DNA from: Marimonas lutisalis
Lineage (GTDB): Bacteria > Pseudomonadota > Alphaproteobacteria > Rhodobacterales > Rhodobacteraceae
Reading direction: 5' to 3'
Assembly (NCBI RefSeq): GCF_005434965.1
Contig: NZ_SKCI01000001.1
Coordinates: forward strand, 828,952-892,951
Length of the DNA stretch: 64,000 bases
Below, piece by piece: positions 27,382 through 35,679 of the stretch; the first letter of the stretch is position 1, and the number at the start of each line of letters is the position of its first letter. The translations under genes were made by a program, and so were the position numbers. Under the pieces are notes generated by a model, which worked only from the letters and a program-made list of their open reading frames with translations, did not search any database and had not been told where the DNA came from.

Positions 27382-28020
27382 TCAGATGCGGAACAGGGGT
27401 TGCAGCAGTCGCGGTACGAGGGTGTTGAAGCGCAAGGAGGCATCCGTGGCGGCAAGGCAAATGCAGGTTTCGCCCTCATCGGCCACCGGTGTGTGTTCGA
27501 GATCACTGTCCGCAACCTCGAGATCACCGGGGCCGAAATAGCCCGTTTCGTCCTTGAATGCGCCCTGAAGCACCAGCGTGAGTTCGAGCCCGTTATGGCC
27601 ATGATCCGGAACTGCCTGACCGGCCGGAATGCTGAGCAGGCGCACCGAGCCGGCGCGGCCATGTTCGATGATGCACTGGCGCGTGCCAAGCCCCAGGGAT
27701 TTCCAGCGCGGCGGTTGCCCCTTCAGCGCCTCCATCACCGGCCCCGGGTAAGGTCCGCGGCGTGTCTTGCGTTCAGGCAGAACAATCGGGTCGTCCAGCG
27801 CTTGCAGCACGCGCGCGCGCAGGTCGTCCGAGATAGCCGAGGTTTCGGCGGTGTCCAAAATCGCGCCGCCGGCGGTTTCTTGTGCCGTCAGACGCGCGCG
27901 GCATTCGTCGCACATCGACACATGCGCCGCCACGACAAGCGCGAACGGCCGCGGAAGTGCGCCCGAGGCATAGGCGATGATGAGGTTTTCGGGGATATGA
28001 TGCGTGATGCCGGTCGTCAT
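27382..28020 (-). CDS. chrR: ChrR-type zinc anti-sigma factor
   Basis: A 212-residue protein with the two-domain build of Rhodobacter ChrR. The N-terminal anti-sigma domain carries the zinc ligands His8, His33, Cys37 and Cys40 (HVSMCDECR). The C-terminal cupin domain has His140, His142, Glu146 and His176, which match the cupin metal ligands known in ChrR with a shift of one residue. ChrR holds RpoE inactive and releases it on singlet oxygen or organic hydroperoxide stress. The start overlaps the rpoE stop by four bases (ATGA), so sigma and anti-sigma are made together. The full ligand set implies a working sensor. Confidence 0.93.
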   Translation of the reverse strand: MTTGITHHIPENLIIAYASGALPRPFALVVAAHVSMCDECRARLTAQETAGGAILDTAETSAISDDLRARVLQALDDPIVLPERKTRRGPYPGPVMEALKGQPPRWKSLGLGTRQCIIEHGRAGSVRLLSIPAGQAVPDHGHNGLELTLVLQGAFKDETGYFGPGDLEVADSDLEHTPVADEGETCICLAATDASLRFNTLVPRLLQPLFRI

Positions 28021-28667
28021 GGCTTGCCCATCTCTTTCAGTTCATGCCGCAACCGTTCCAGCCCGAGACGGATGCGGGATTTGATCGTTCCGAGAGGCAG
28101 ACCCGTCTCGGCTTGGATGTCGGAATGGCTCAACTCACCCAGGTAAGCCCTTTCGACCATTTCTCTCTGCGCCGGTTTCAGCCGGGCCAGTGCTTTCTTC
28201 AATTGTGCCGTTTCCTGTTCGAGCGCGACGATCTGGCTTGCGTCCTGCGACGCCTCCTCGGGGCGTTTGAGCTCTTCCGGGAGGGGGCGGTTTTCCCTGC
28301 GCAGGATGTCGATCTGGCGATTGCGCGCAATCTGGTAGATCCAGCTGGAGACCTGCGCGCGCTCGGGGTCGAACTGCGCAGCCTTGTGCCAGACGGTCAG
28401 CATGACATCCTGAACGATGTCTTCGACCTGGGCCGATGGCGCACCCGACCGCGCCACCACACCTTTGAGCCGCGGGGCGAAGTAGTCAAAAAGCCTGGCA
28501 AAGGCGGCGCGGTCGCGATTGTCACGTACAGCAAGCATCCACTGTGTCTGTTCCGAAATTTCGTTGTCGCTCACTTGGGCACGCTTTTTGGCAACTGACC
28601 GTTTGATGATCAGAGTAGCGGCGGACGCCGTGTCTGCAAGGCCTGTGTCGCGCGTCTCGGTGAACAT
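28017..28667 (-). CDS. rpoE: ECF sigma factor RpoE (ChrR-controlled)
   Basis: A 216-residue group-4 sigma factor from the first ATG. Region 2 has FARLFDYFAPRLKGVV, VEDIVQDVMLTVWHKA and WIYQIARNRQIDILRRE; region 4 has HSDIQAETGLPLGTIKSRIRLGLERLR. Together with ChrR it forms the singlet-oxygen response switch known from Rhodobacter. The promoter TGATCC-N18-TAAGG lies only six bases before this ATG, so the mRNA would be leaderless, or translation starts lower. A GTG at 28574 would give 185 residues beginning near where known RpoE proteins begin, and the first 31 residues look unrelated to the family. The function is secure; the start is not. Confidence 0.92.
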   Translation of the reverse strand: MFTETRDTGLADTASAATLIIKRSVAKKRAQVSDNEISEQTQWMLAVRDNRDRAAFARLFDYFAPRLKGVVARSGAPSAQVEDIVQDVMLTVWHKAAQFDPERAQVSSWIYQIARNRQIDILRRENRPLPEELKRPEEASQDASQIVALEQETAQLKKALARLKPAQREMVERAYLGELSHSDIQAETGLPLGTIKSRIRLGLERLRHELKEMGKP

Positions 28668-28672
28668 ACATC

Positions 28673-28701
28673 CCTTACGCGGGTTGTTCCGGGCTGGATC
28701 A
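28673..28701 (-). promoter_or_regulatory. RpoE-type promoter of rpoE-chrR
   Basis: Read on the minus strand: TGATCC (28701-28696), an 18-base spacer, then TAAGG (28677-28673). This matches the Rhodobacter RpoE promoter form (TGATCC, about 18 bases, TAA). It sits directly upstream of rpoE, as expected for autoregulation. Confidence 0.75.
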
Positions 28702-28731
28702 AAACTTTTTTGTCCTGTCGCGCCACGTTTT

Positions 28732-28760
28732 TGATCCGCTTTCCGTCACGCGGCGTAACT
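28732..28760 (+). promoter_or_regulatory. RpoE-type promoter of the cfa-like operon
   Basis: TGATCC (28732-28737), an 18-base spacer, then TAACT (28756-28760), followed 25 bases later by the ATG of the FAD oxidoreductase. It has the same layout and spacing as the divergent rpoE promoter, so the seven-gene operon is a probable RpoE target. Confidence 0.78.
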
Positions 28761-28785
28761 GTCTGAAAATCGACGAGGAACGCCC

Positions 28786-30066
28786 ATGTCATTTGATGCC
28801 CCACCATCACCGCGCCTGCGCGTCGCCGTTATAGGCGGCGGAATTTCCGGGCTTGCCGCGGCCTATCGGCTGTCGCCGCGCCACGATGTGACGCTGTTTG
28901 AAGCCGAACCGCGCCTTGGCGGGCATGCGCGGACCGTGATGGCCGGACTGAACGGCGATCAGCCGGTCGACACAGGCTTCATCGTGTTCAATTTCGTCAA
29001 CTACCCGCACCTGACGGCCATGTTCCGCGATCTCGACGTACCGCTTGAGAAAAGCGACATGAGCTTCGGCGCGTCTGTCGATGACGGGCGCGTCGAATAC
29101 GCTCTGCGCACGCTGAAATCGCTCTTTGCGCAAAAGCGCAACATGGTGCGTCCGGCGTTCCTGGGCATGGTGCGCGACATCATGCGGTTCAACGCGCAGG
29201 CCGAACAGTCGGCACGCGATGACACGCTGACGATCGGTGAGATGGTGCGCGATCTGAAACTGGGCGATTGGTTTCAACGTTATTACCTGATGCCTGTTTG
29301 CGGCGCGATCTGGTCTACGCCACCGGACGAGATCGGCAGTTTCCCCGCGCAATCGCTGGTCCGGTTCTTTCGAAATCACGCGCTGATGAACGTTAAGGGA
29401 CAGCACCAATGGTGGACGGTGTCGGGTGGCAGTATCGAATACGTGCGCAGGCTTGAAGCCCGGCTGACCAGCCTTGGATGCCGGATCCGCACGGGCGCGC
29501 CCGTGCAGTCGGTTGAGCGTGATGGCGAGGGCATTACGATTCGTGCCGCCGGCCAACCCGCGGAAAACTTCGACCAGGTCATTTTCGCCTGCCATTCCGA
29601 CGAGGCCCTGCGCGCGCTGGCGCAGCCCACCCGCGAGGAAGCGGCGGCCCTGTCGAATCTGAGCTACCAGGACAACTATGCCGTGCTGCATCGCGATACC
29701 GCGCAAATGCCGCGGCGCAGGGCCTGCTGGTCGTCCTGGGTCTACAAAGCGGACACGGGGCAGCAGAGCGATGCAATCGGCGTGACCTACTGGATGAACC
29801 GCCTACAGAACATCCCCGACAATGATCCGCTTTTCGTCTCGCTCAACCCGTCGTCTCCGGTGCGTGAGGAGATGATCTATGATGCTGTCACGTTCCGTCA
29901 TCCGGTCTTTGATCGTGCCGCCCTGCGTGCGCAAAACCAGATCGCGGCGATCCAGGGCCAGAACAACACTTGGTTCGCCGGTGCTTATCTGCGGCATGGG
30001 TTTCACGAAGACGGATTCGCCACGGCAGTGCGTGTTACCCGGTCGCTGGAACGGGCCTACGCATGA
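28786..30066 (+). CDS. FAD/NAD(P)-binding amine-oxidase-like protein (COG2907 type)
   Basis: A 426-residue flavoprotein. The N-terminus has the dinucleotide-binding motif GGGISGLAAAYRLS and the second motif LFEAEPRLGGHARTV; the C-terminus has WFAGAYLRHGFHEDGFATA, the usual FAD-closing stretch. No signal peptide or membrane anchor is seen. In many bacteria this protein is coded next to DUF1365 and cyclopropane-fatty-acid-synthase genes, as here, which suggests a desaturation or redox step on membrane acyl chains. It is the first gene of the RpoE-controlled operon, and its stop overlaps the next start (ATGA). Confidence 0.88.
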   Translation: MSFDAPPSPRLRVAVIGGGISGLAAAYRLSPRHDVTLFEAEPRLGGHARTVMAGLNGDQPVDTGFIVFNFVNYPHLTAMFRDLDVPLEKSDMSFGASVDDGRVEYALRTLKSLFAQKRNMVRPAFLGMVRDIMRFNAQAEQSARDDTLTIGEMVRDLKLGDWFQRYYLMPVCGAIWSTPPDEIGSFPAQSLVRFFRNHALMNVKGQHQWWTVSGGSIEYVRRLEARLTSLGCRIRTGAPVQSVERDGEGITIRAAGQPAENFDQVIFACHSDEALRALAQPTREEAAALSNLSYQDNYAVLHRDTAQMPRRRACWSSWVYKADTGQQSDAIGVTYWMNRLQNIPDNDPLFVSLNPSSPVREEMIYDAVTFRHPVFDRAALRAQNQIAAIQGQNNTWFAGAYLRHGFHEDGFATAVRVTRSLERAYA

Positions 30067-30815
30067 GCCTTTGGCCCGAGCATATCGCCGGTTTTACGAC
30101 CCATGCGCGGCGCGGCGCTATCCGGAACGCCTTCCGCTATGGCGTGGACTACGTGCTGATCGACCCGCGGGCGAAGAGCGGTCCGATCCTCTTTTCGCGC
30201 AACCGGTTCAACCTGTTTTCGGTGCGCGACCGTGACCACGGCGGCACCCGCGGGCGGGGTCAGGGTATCGCCTGGGCCGAGGGTGTGTTCGGGCGTGCCG
30301 GTCTTGATACCGGGACAATCGACATCCTTCTGCTCACACAGCCTGGATTCCTGGGCTATGTGTTCAACCCGGTAAGCTTCTGGTTGGCAATGGAAGGTGA
30401 TGTGTTGCGCGCGGTGATCGCCGAGGTCAACAACACCTTTGGCGACCGGCACAGTTACTTGTGTTACCGCGACGGGTTTGCCCCGATCGGGCCCGATACG
30501 CCGCTTGAGGCGCGCAAGATTTTCCATGTCTCACCCTTTCAGGACGTGGCGGGCGGTTACCGGTTCAATTTCGACATCCGGCCCGACCGGATTACGATCC
30601 GCATCGCGCATGAAAACGGATCCGAGGGCGTCATCGCAACGCTTGGTGGCCCGCGCTGCGCGTTGAGTAATCGATCCATCCTTCGAGCGGCAATGCGCCG
30701 CCCCCTTGGCGCCCTGCGCACGATCGCACTGATCTATTGGCAGGCGCTCATTCTGAAACTGAAAGGCGCGGTCTATCGCGGCCGCCCGGCGCCGCCGGAA
30801 CAGGAGGTAAGCTGA
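30063..30815 (+). CDS. DUF1365 family protein
   Basis: A 250-residue protein (COG3496). The ATG at 30063 overlaps the previous stop by four bases, the usual coupling in this operon; longer in-frame starts lie inside the upstream gene and are unlikely. Typical family stretches are DYVLIDP, FLGYVFNPVSFW, EVNNTFGDRHSYL and KIFHVSPFQDVAGGYRFNF. The biochemical role is unknown, but the gene is nearly always found between the COG2907 flavoprotein and the cfa-like methyltransferase, so a role in fatty-acid modification is likely. Its stop overlaps the next start (TGATG). Confidence 0.87.
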   Translation: MSLWPEHIAGFTTHARRGAIRNAFRYGVDYVLIDPRAKSGPILFSRNRFNLFSVRDRDHGGTRGRGQGIAWAEGVFGRAGLDTGTIDILLLTQPGFLGYVFNPVSFWLAMEGDVLRAVIAEVNNTFGDRHSYLCYRDGFAPIGPDTPLEARKIFHVSPFQDVAGGYRFNFDIRPDRITIRIAHENGSEGVIATLGGPRCALSNRSILRAAMRRPLGALRTIALIYWQALILKLKGAVYRGRPAPPEQEVS

Positions 30816-31972
30816 TGTTTCTGGTCACCAATCGCGTGAAACATGAATTCATTGAAAGTTGCGCCCGGATCGAGCGTGGGCGCCTGCGCCTGATTACGCC
30901 CGAGGGCGAGCGCTATGACTTCGGCACTGGAGAGCCGCAAGCCGAGATGCAGATCAACGATTGGTCGGCCATCACGGCCATGGCCGCGCGCGGAGATATC
31001 GGGCTGGGCGAGACCTATGTAGCCGGTCTGTGGGATACGCCGTCGATCGAGGCGCTGGCGACATTGGCGATGCAGAATATCGACAAGTTCGACAGCTTCT
31101 CGGATCCGGGCCCGTGGAACGCGTTCAAGTTCCGGCTGGTAGACCGGCTGTTGCGGGTCAATTCGGTCAAAGGCGCGTCGCGCAACATCAGGGCGCATTA
31201 CGATGTCGGAAACGAGTTCTACCAGCTCTGGCTGGATGCGGGGATGACCTATTCCTCGGCCATCTTCGCGCCGGGCGATGACGATCTGGAGCGCGGGCAG
31301 AACCGGAAATACGATCGCGTTCTGGACCGGTTGAGCGACGGCGAGCGGGTTTTGGAGATCGGCTGTGGCTGGGGCGGATTTGCCGAGCGCGCGGCCGAGC
31401 AGGGCCGGAACGTGACCGGGATCACGATCTCGCCCAGCCAGAAAGGTTATGCCGATGCCCGCCTTGACGGGCGCGGACAGATCGAACTTCGCGACTACCG
31501 ACACACGGCGGGCACCTATGACAACATCGTCTCGATTGAAATGATCGAAGCGGTGGGCGAAAAATACTGGCCCAGCTATTTCGCCACGCTGCGGGATCGG
31601 CTTGCCGAAGGCGGACGCGCTGTGATCCAGGCCATCACCGTGAGCGATGAGCATTTCCCGACCTATCGCGGCCGTTCAGACTATATCCGGCAATATACCT
31701 TTCCGGGGGGCATGTTGTTGTCGGAACGGGTGATCGCGGAGGAAGCCCGCAAGGCAGGTCTTGCCGTGCGCGAAGCGTTCGGTTTCGGCGAAGACTATGC
31801 GCGAACCTGCCGGATGTGGGCCGAACGCCTTGTTGCCGCCGGCCCGCGCATTCGCGCACTGGGTTATGACCAGCCATTCCTGCGAAACTGGCAGTATTAC
31901 CTTGAAACCTGCGCTGCCTGCTTTGCCGTCGGACAAACGAATGTCATGCAAGTGGAGCTGGCCCATGCGTAG
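30815..31972 (+). CDS. cfa: Cyclopropane-fatty-acid-synthase-like SAM methyltransferase
   Basis: A 385-residue class-I SAM-dependent enzyme of the CFA synthase/mycolic acid methyltransferase family. It has RAHYDVGNEFYQLWLDAGMTYS, the SAM site VLEIGCGWGGFAERAAEQG, VSIEMIEAVGEKYWPSYF and YIRQYTFPGGMLLS. An AGGAGG site lies nine bases before the ATG. It would add a methylene or methyl group to unsaturated acyl chains in membrane phospholipids. In Rhodobacter sphaeroides the equivalent RpoE-dependent gene is tied, as I recall, to alternative (furan) fatty acids made under singlet-oxygen stress. Whether this one makes a cyclopropane ring or an intermediate cannot be told from sequence. Confidence 0.9.
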   Translation: MFLVTNRVKHEFIESCARIERGRLRLITPEGERYDFGTGEPQAEMQINDWSAITAMAARGDIGLGETYVAGLWDTPSIEALATLAMQNIDKFDSFSDPGPWNAFKFRLVDRLLRVNSVKGASRNIRAHYDVGNEFYQLWLDAGMTYSSAIFAPGDDDLERGQNRKYDRVLDRLSDGERVLEIGCGWGGFAERAAEQGRNVTGITISPSQKGYADARLDGRGQIELRDYRHTAGTYDNIVSIEMIEAVGEKYWPSYFATLRDRLAEGGRAVIQAITVSDEHFPTYRGRSDYIRQYTFPGGMLLSERVIAEEARKAGLAVREAFGFGEDYARTCRMWAERLVAAGPRIRALGYDQPFLRNWQYYLETCAACFAVGQTNVMQVELAHA

Positions 31973-32483
31973 AACCTTGGCATCGTCGATCGTCGTGCTG
32001 GCCCTTGTTGCCGGCAGCGCCAGTGCGCGCCCAGACCTGGAGCGTGCAGGGCTGAGTGCACCGGGCAATGTGGGGCAGGTGACCTTCCGCTGGCTGGGCC
32101 TGCCGCTTTACCGTGCGGCGCTGTTCACCGAGGAGGGCGCGGATTTTACCTGGCAGCGCCCGATGGCTCTGGAATTGGCCTATCTGCGTAACATTTCACG
32201 CGACAACCTCCTCGAGGCGACTCTGACGGAACTGGAGCGGATCGAAGGCCGCAAGCCGGATCACGACAGCCTCTTGGGCAAATTGCGCGGATGTTTTCGG
32301 GATGTACGGAAGGGAGACACGTTTGTTGCTGTCGCGCGTGCGCGCGATGTGCTCAGCTTCTGGCTGAACGGTCGCAAGACCTGCGAACTGCGCCATACCG
32401 GCGTGCGCGAGCGGTTCCTGGGGATCTGGCTGTCCGACAAGAGCCGTTCGGCCAGTCTTTCGCGCCAGCTTCGGGGCGAGTGA
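31965..32483 (+). CDS. Chalcone-isomerase-like secreted protein
   Basis: A 172-residue protein starting at an ATG that overlaps the cfa-like gene by eight bases. Residues 1-21 form a signal peptide (LASSIVVLALVAGSASA). The body (FRWLGLPLYRAALFT, ALELAYLRNISRDNLLEAT, FWLNGRKTCEL) fits the chalcone isomerase-like family, which in bacteria is thought to bind fatty acids rather than act on chalcones. It is probably periplasmic. The stop overlaps the MFS start (TGATG), so it belongs to the RpoE operon. Confidence 0.75.
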   Translation: MRRTLASSIVVLALVAGSASARPDLERAGLSAPGNVGQVTFRWLGLPLYRAALFTEEGADFTWQRPMALELAYLRNISRDNLLEATLTELERIEGRKPDHDSLLGKLRGCFRDVRKGDTFVAVARARDVLSFWLNGRKTCELRHTGVRERFLGIWLSDKSRSASLSRQLRGE

Positions 32484-33703
32484 TGGCCTATTGGCAGGTC
32501 AGCCTGTTTGCGATGCTGCTCGCGGCGGCGGGTCTGCCGCTCTATATCCATCTGCCGCGCTATGCGACGGCGCAGATGGGATTGGACATGTCAACCGTCG
32601 GAGGTCTTCTGATCGCGCTGCGTGCGGTGGATTTCGTGCAGGACCCGTTCCTGGGTCGGCTGATCGACCGGTTTCCCGGCGCGCGTGCCGTGTTTGCGGC
32701 GGTGGCGGCGTTTGGCATGGCGGTCGGGTTCCTGATGTTGTTCACGCTGCCGGCCCCGGTGGACCAGGAGGCCCGGCTGGTGCTGTCGCTGGTGCTGGTA
32801 TTCACCGCCTACAGCCTGGGTTCGATCCTTTTCTACGGGCAGAGCATGGCGTTTGCAGGGTCCCGGGCCGGGTTGATGCGCTTAGCGGGCTGGCGCGAAG
32901 CGGGCAGCCTGGCGGGCATCATACTGGCGGCGATAGCGCCCATGGCGTTTGTCCTGCTGGGTGCCGGGAGCGGGGGTTATCCCGCCTTCGGCCTGGCGCT
33001 GGCCTGTGCTGCAATTCTGGTCTGGTTGCTTACGCGGTCCTTGTGGCGGGTCACGGGCGGCGAGGGTGCCGCGCTGAGCCTTGCTGTGCTGCGGCAGTCC
33101 GGGGGGCTGCGCCTGCTGGTGCTTGCACTGGTCAACAGCTTGCCGGTTGCCATGACATCGACATTGTTTCTGTTCTTCGTGGAGGATCGGCTGAAATTGC
33201 CGGGCCTGGCAGGGCCATACCTGATCCTGTTTTTCCTGGCGGCCGGACTGTCCGTGCCGGTCTGGGCGCGGCTCACGCGGGCCATCGGAGCGCGTCGCGT
33301 GCTTCTGTGGGCGATGAGCCTGGCGATCCTGTCCTTCGGTGGCGCGGCCCTTTTGCCGGAAGGTGCTGCCCTTGCCTTTGGCGTCATCTGCCTGGCGTCG
33401 GGCGCTGCGCTTGGCGCCGACATGGTGATCCTGCCCGCGCTTTTCGCGGCAAGCCTTGGCCGGGCGGGGATACAGGCCGGGCAGGCCTTTGGCTTTTGGT
33501 CTTTCGTGGGGAAGCTGGCGCTGGCGATCGCCGCGGCACTTTTGTTGCCGGTGCTGGACTTGGCCGGGTTTCGCGCCGGCGGTGAAAACAGCGCGACCGC
33601 TCTGACGACCCTGACGCTGTCTTATGCCGTGCTGCCCTGTCTTCTGAAACTCGTGGCGATCTGGATGGTCGCCCGCCTGTCCCGGGAAGTGGATCTGACA
33701 TGA
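32483..33703 (+). CDS. MFS_2-type transporter
   Basis: A 406-residue membrane protein with about 12 hydrophobic spans. The motif DFVQDPFLGRLIDRFPGAR resembles the D-PxxGxxxDR loop of the MFS_2/GPH group, whose members carry sugars or lysophospholipids with cations. Lying inside an operon for lipid alteration, lipid or lysolipid transport is more likely than sugar transport, but this is inference. Start and stop both overlap neighbouring genes by one to four bases, the tight packing seen across the operon. Confidence 0.82.
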   Translation: MAYWQVSLFAMLLAAAGLPLYIHLPRYATAQMGLDMSTVGGLLIALRAVDFVQDPFLGRLIDRFPGARAVFAAVAAFGMAVGFLMLFTLPAPVDQEARLVLSLVLVFTAYSLGSILFYGQSMAFAGSRAGLMRLAGWREAGSLAGIILAAIAPMAFVLLGAGSGGYPAFGLALACAAILVWLLTRSLWRVTGGEGAALSLAVLRQSGGLRLLVLALVNSLPVAMTSTLFLFFVEDRLKLPGLAGPYLILFFLAAGLSVPVWARLTRAIGARRVLLWAMSLAILSFGGAALLPEGAALAFGVICLASGAALGADMVILPALFAASLGRAGIQAGQAFGFWSFVGKLALAIAAALLLPVLDLAGFRAGGENSATALTTLTLSYAVLPCLLKLVAIWMVARLSREVDLT

Positions 33704-34248
33704 AACTGACCATCGTAATTCTGATTGTTTTCCTCGCGCTGGCGCTTTGGCGGCCGGGGTTCGGCTTCAAATCGCAGCGTGCCGGACACTACAGCGAGAC
33801 GGGCCCCGACTTCGTGATTACCACGCATCTGGGGGGCGAGATGATCTCGGAGGGCATGATTTATGGGCCGCGCGGGCGCGTGGTCTCGCGCTTTGTCGCG
33901 GATATGACGGGCACCTGGAATGGCGAGACGGGCACGTTGGCCGAAGCCTTTCGTTATGCCAACGGGGGTGTGCAGAATCGTGAGTGGCGGCTGACCCTCG
34001 GTGAAGGCGGCGGTTTGACCGGCGAGGCCGACGACATCATCGGCGAAGCGACAGGGCAGGTAAGCGGCGCGACGCTGAACCTGCGTTACCGCATCCGTCT
34101 TCCCGAGGACGCGGGCGGGCACGTTCTGGATGTGACGGACTGGCTTTACCTGATGGAGAACGGCACGATCCTGAACCGGTCGGAGATGCGAAAATTCGGG
34201 GTCAAGGTGGCCGAACTGATCGCGACGATCCGCCCGAAGGCGCAATAG
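33700..34248 (+). CDS. DUF3833 family protein
   Basis: A 182-residue protein whose ATG overlaps the transporter stop (ATGA). The first 17 residues are strongly hydrophobic (LTIVILIVFLALALW) and act as a signal or anchor; no lipobox cysteine is seen. The mature part has repeated beta-strand patterns such as GMIYGPRGRVVSRFVADMTG, LNLRYRIRLPED and VTDWLYLMENGTILNRSEMRKFG, typical of DUF3833. The function is unknown. The RpoE operon of R. sphaeroides has a homologue in the same place. Confidence 0.82.
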   Translation: MKLTIVILIVFLALALWRPGFGFKSQRAGHYSETGPDFVITTHLGGEMISEGMIYGPRGRVVSRFVADMTGTWNGETGTLAEAFRYANGGVQNREWRLTLGEGGGLTGEADDIIGEATGQVSGATLNLRYRIRLPEDAGGHVLDVTDWLYLMENGTILNRSEMRKFGVKVAELIATIRPKAQ

Positions 34249-34249
34249 C

Positions 34250-34969
34250 ATGCTTGACGGGCGCAGCTACTGGATTGTGGGTGCGAGCGAGGGCCTGGGC
34301 CGTGCGCTGGCCAAAGCGCTTGACCGCAAGGGCGCACGGCTGATCCTGTCGGCGCGATCGCGCGGGCGGTTGGAAGAATTGGCCGCCGAACTGGGGCCTG
34401 CCCGCGTGGTGCCGATGGACGTAAGCGATGCAAACTCGGTCGCACAGGCGGTCAAGTTGGCGGGCGAGGTGGACGGTCTGATCTACTGCGCGGGGTTCTA
34501 CGAGCCGTTGAGCGTGCAGGAGTGGGACGCGGACGCGGTGGAAGCCATGGCCGATGTGAACTTCAACGGCGCATTGCGGGTTCTGGGCCATGTTGCGCCG
34601 AAAATGGCAGGGAGTGGCCACGGCCACTTGGTGATGATCGGCTCGCTGGCCGGGTTCAGCGGGTTGCCAGGGGCGATCGGCTACGGCGCGAGCAAAGCCG
34701 CGTTGATGCACCTGGCCGAGAACATGCAGGCCGATCTGCGCGGCACCGGGTTGAAGGTGCAGGTGATCAACCCGGGTTTCATCCGTACGCGCCTGACCGA
34801 GAAAAACAGGTTCAACATGCCCTTCATCATGGACCCGGAAGAGGCCGCTGACCGCGTGGTGCGCGCGATGGAAAGCAGGCGATTTTCAACCAGTTTTCCG
34901 CGGTTGTTTTCCTGGCTGTTCCGCGCGGGCCGGTTTCTGCCCCGTGGCCTGTTCCTACGCCTGTTCTGA
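34250..34969 (+). CDS. Short-chain dehydrogenase/reductase
   Basis: A 239-residue SDR that starts one base after the DUF3833 stop. It has a cofactor motif in the form GASEGLGRAL, the NAG-like IYCAGFYEPL, the active-site Ser in MIGSLAGFSG, and the catalytic YGASK. A basic residue after the first strand (SARSRGR) suggests NADP(H). The C-terminal 30 residues are rich in Phe, Arg and Leu and may touch the membrane, which fits a lipid substrate. It is the last gene of the RpoE operon. Its 3' end overlaps the convergent DUF1045 gene by 15 bases. Confidence 0.87.
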   Translation: MLDGRSYWIVGASEGLGRALAKALDRKGARLILSARSRGRLEELAAELGPARVVPMDVSDANSVAQAVKLAGEVDGLIYCAGFYEPLSVQEWDADAVEAMADVNFNGALRVLGHVAPKMAGSGHGHLVMIGSLAGFSGLPGAIGYGASKAALMHLAENMQADLRGTGLKVQVINPGFIRTRLTEKNRFNMPFIMDPEEAADRVVRAMESRRFSTSFPRLFSWLFRAGRFLPRGLFLRLF

Positions 34970-35662
34970 GAATCTTGCGCCCAGGGGATGGCGCGACAAC
35001 AGGTGAAAGCGCCCGTCCGGGGCTTCCCCGAAAAGGCTCAGATCGCGGATCACGAAGGGCGAGGGCAATAGCGGGTCCAGCACCCCCGACAGGGCCCTCG
35101 TGACCACGTTGCGTTGATCGTCGGGAAGCGGCCCCGTGAGGGTGAGGTGAAAGCGGAACTCCTCCATCACGTAAGGGTATCCCCATCTGTCGAGATTGGC
35201 GCGTTGCGAGGGCGAGAGCCGCGCCTTGCTGCGCCTTTCGGCCTCTTGCGCGGTCATGGACGCGCGGTGGGCATCAAGCTCCGAAACCACGCGTGCAGCG
35301 AGGGCTGCAATCGCGTGCGTATCGCCTTTGGGCACCAGGGCGAGAAACCGGCCGATCCGGGCAAGTCTCAGCCCGTCGGCCCGTACGGGGGCAAGACTTG
35401 CCGCCAGGGAGGCGAGAGCGTTCTCGAGCCGTGAGCGGCTCGATCCTGGTGCGAGGCGAAAGGGCGGTTTCAGCGTGGCGTGAAGGCCGTATTTGCGGGG
35501 ACGGGCGGTAAGCTTTTCGACCTGGACAGGCAGGTCGGCAAGGGCGGGGTGCGGCACGCTATGGCCCGATGCGGCATCCCAGCCCAGCCATGCGGCCCCG
35601 AAGCGCGCCAACGGCCCGGGTTCCGGGGCGTAGTAGATGGCGTATCGTGTGAACTGGGTCAT
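34955..35662 (-). CDS. DUF1045 family protein (2H phosphoesterase-like)
   Basis: A 235-residue protein. It has two HxTx motifs, HATLKPPF and FHLTLTG, the mark of the 2H phosphoesterase fold used by RNA ligases and cyclic phosphodiesterases. Sequences of this kind (RYAIYYAPEPGPLARFGAAWLG at the start) are often found in phosphonate-use operons, but no phn gene is nearby. It lies 17 bases downstream of the fructosamine kinase gene. The substrate is unknown. Confidence 0.85.
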   Translation of the reverse strand: MTQFTRYAIYYAPEPGPLARFGAAWLGWDAASGHSVPHPALADLPVQVEKLTARPRKYGLHATLKPPFRLAPGSSRSRLENALASLAASLAPVRADGLRLARIGRFLALVPKGDTHAIAALAARVVSELDAHRASMTAQEAERRSKARLSPSQRANLDRWGYPYVMEEFRFHLTLTGPLPDDQRNVVTRALSGVLDPLLPSPFVIRDLSLFGEAPDGRFHLLSRHPLGARFSEQA

Positions 35663-35679
35663 GGGACGGGGCCTGCGCG

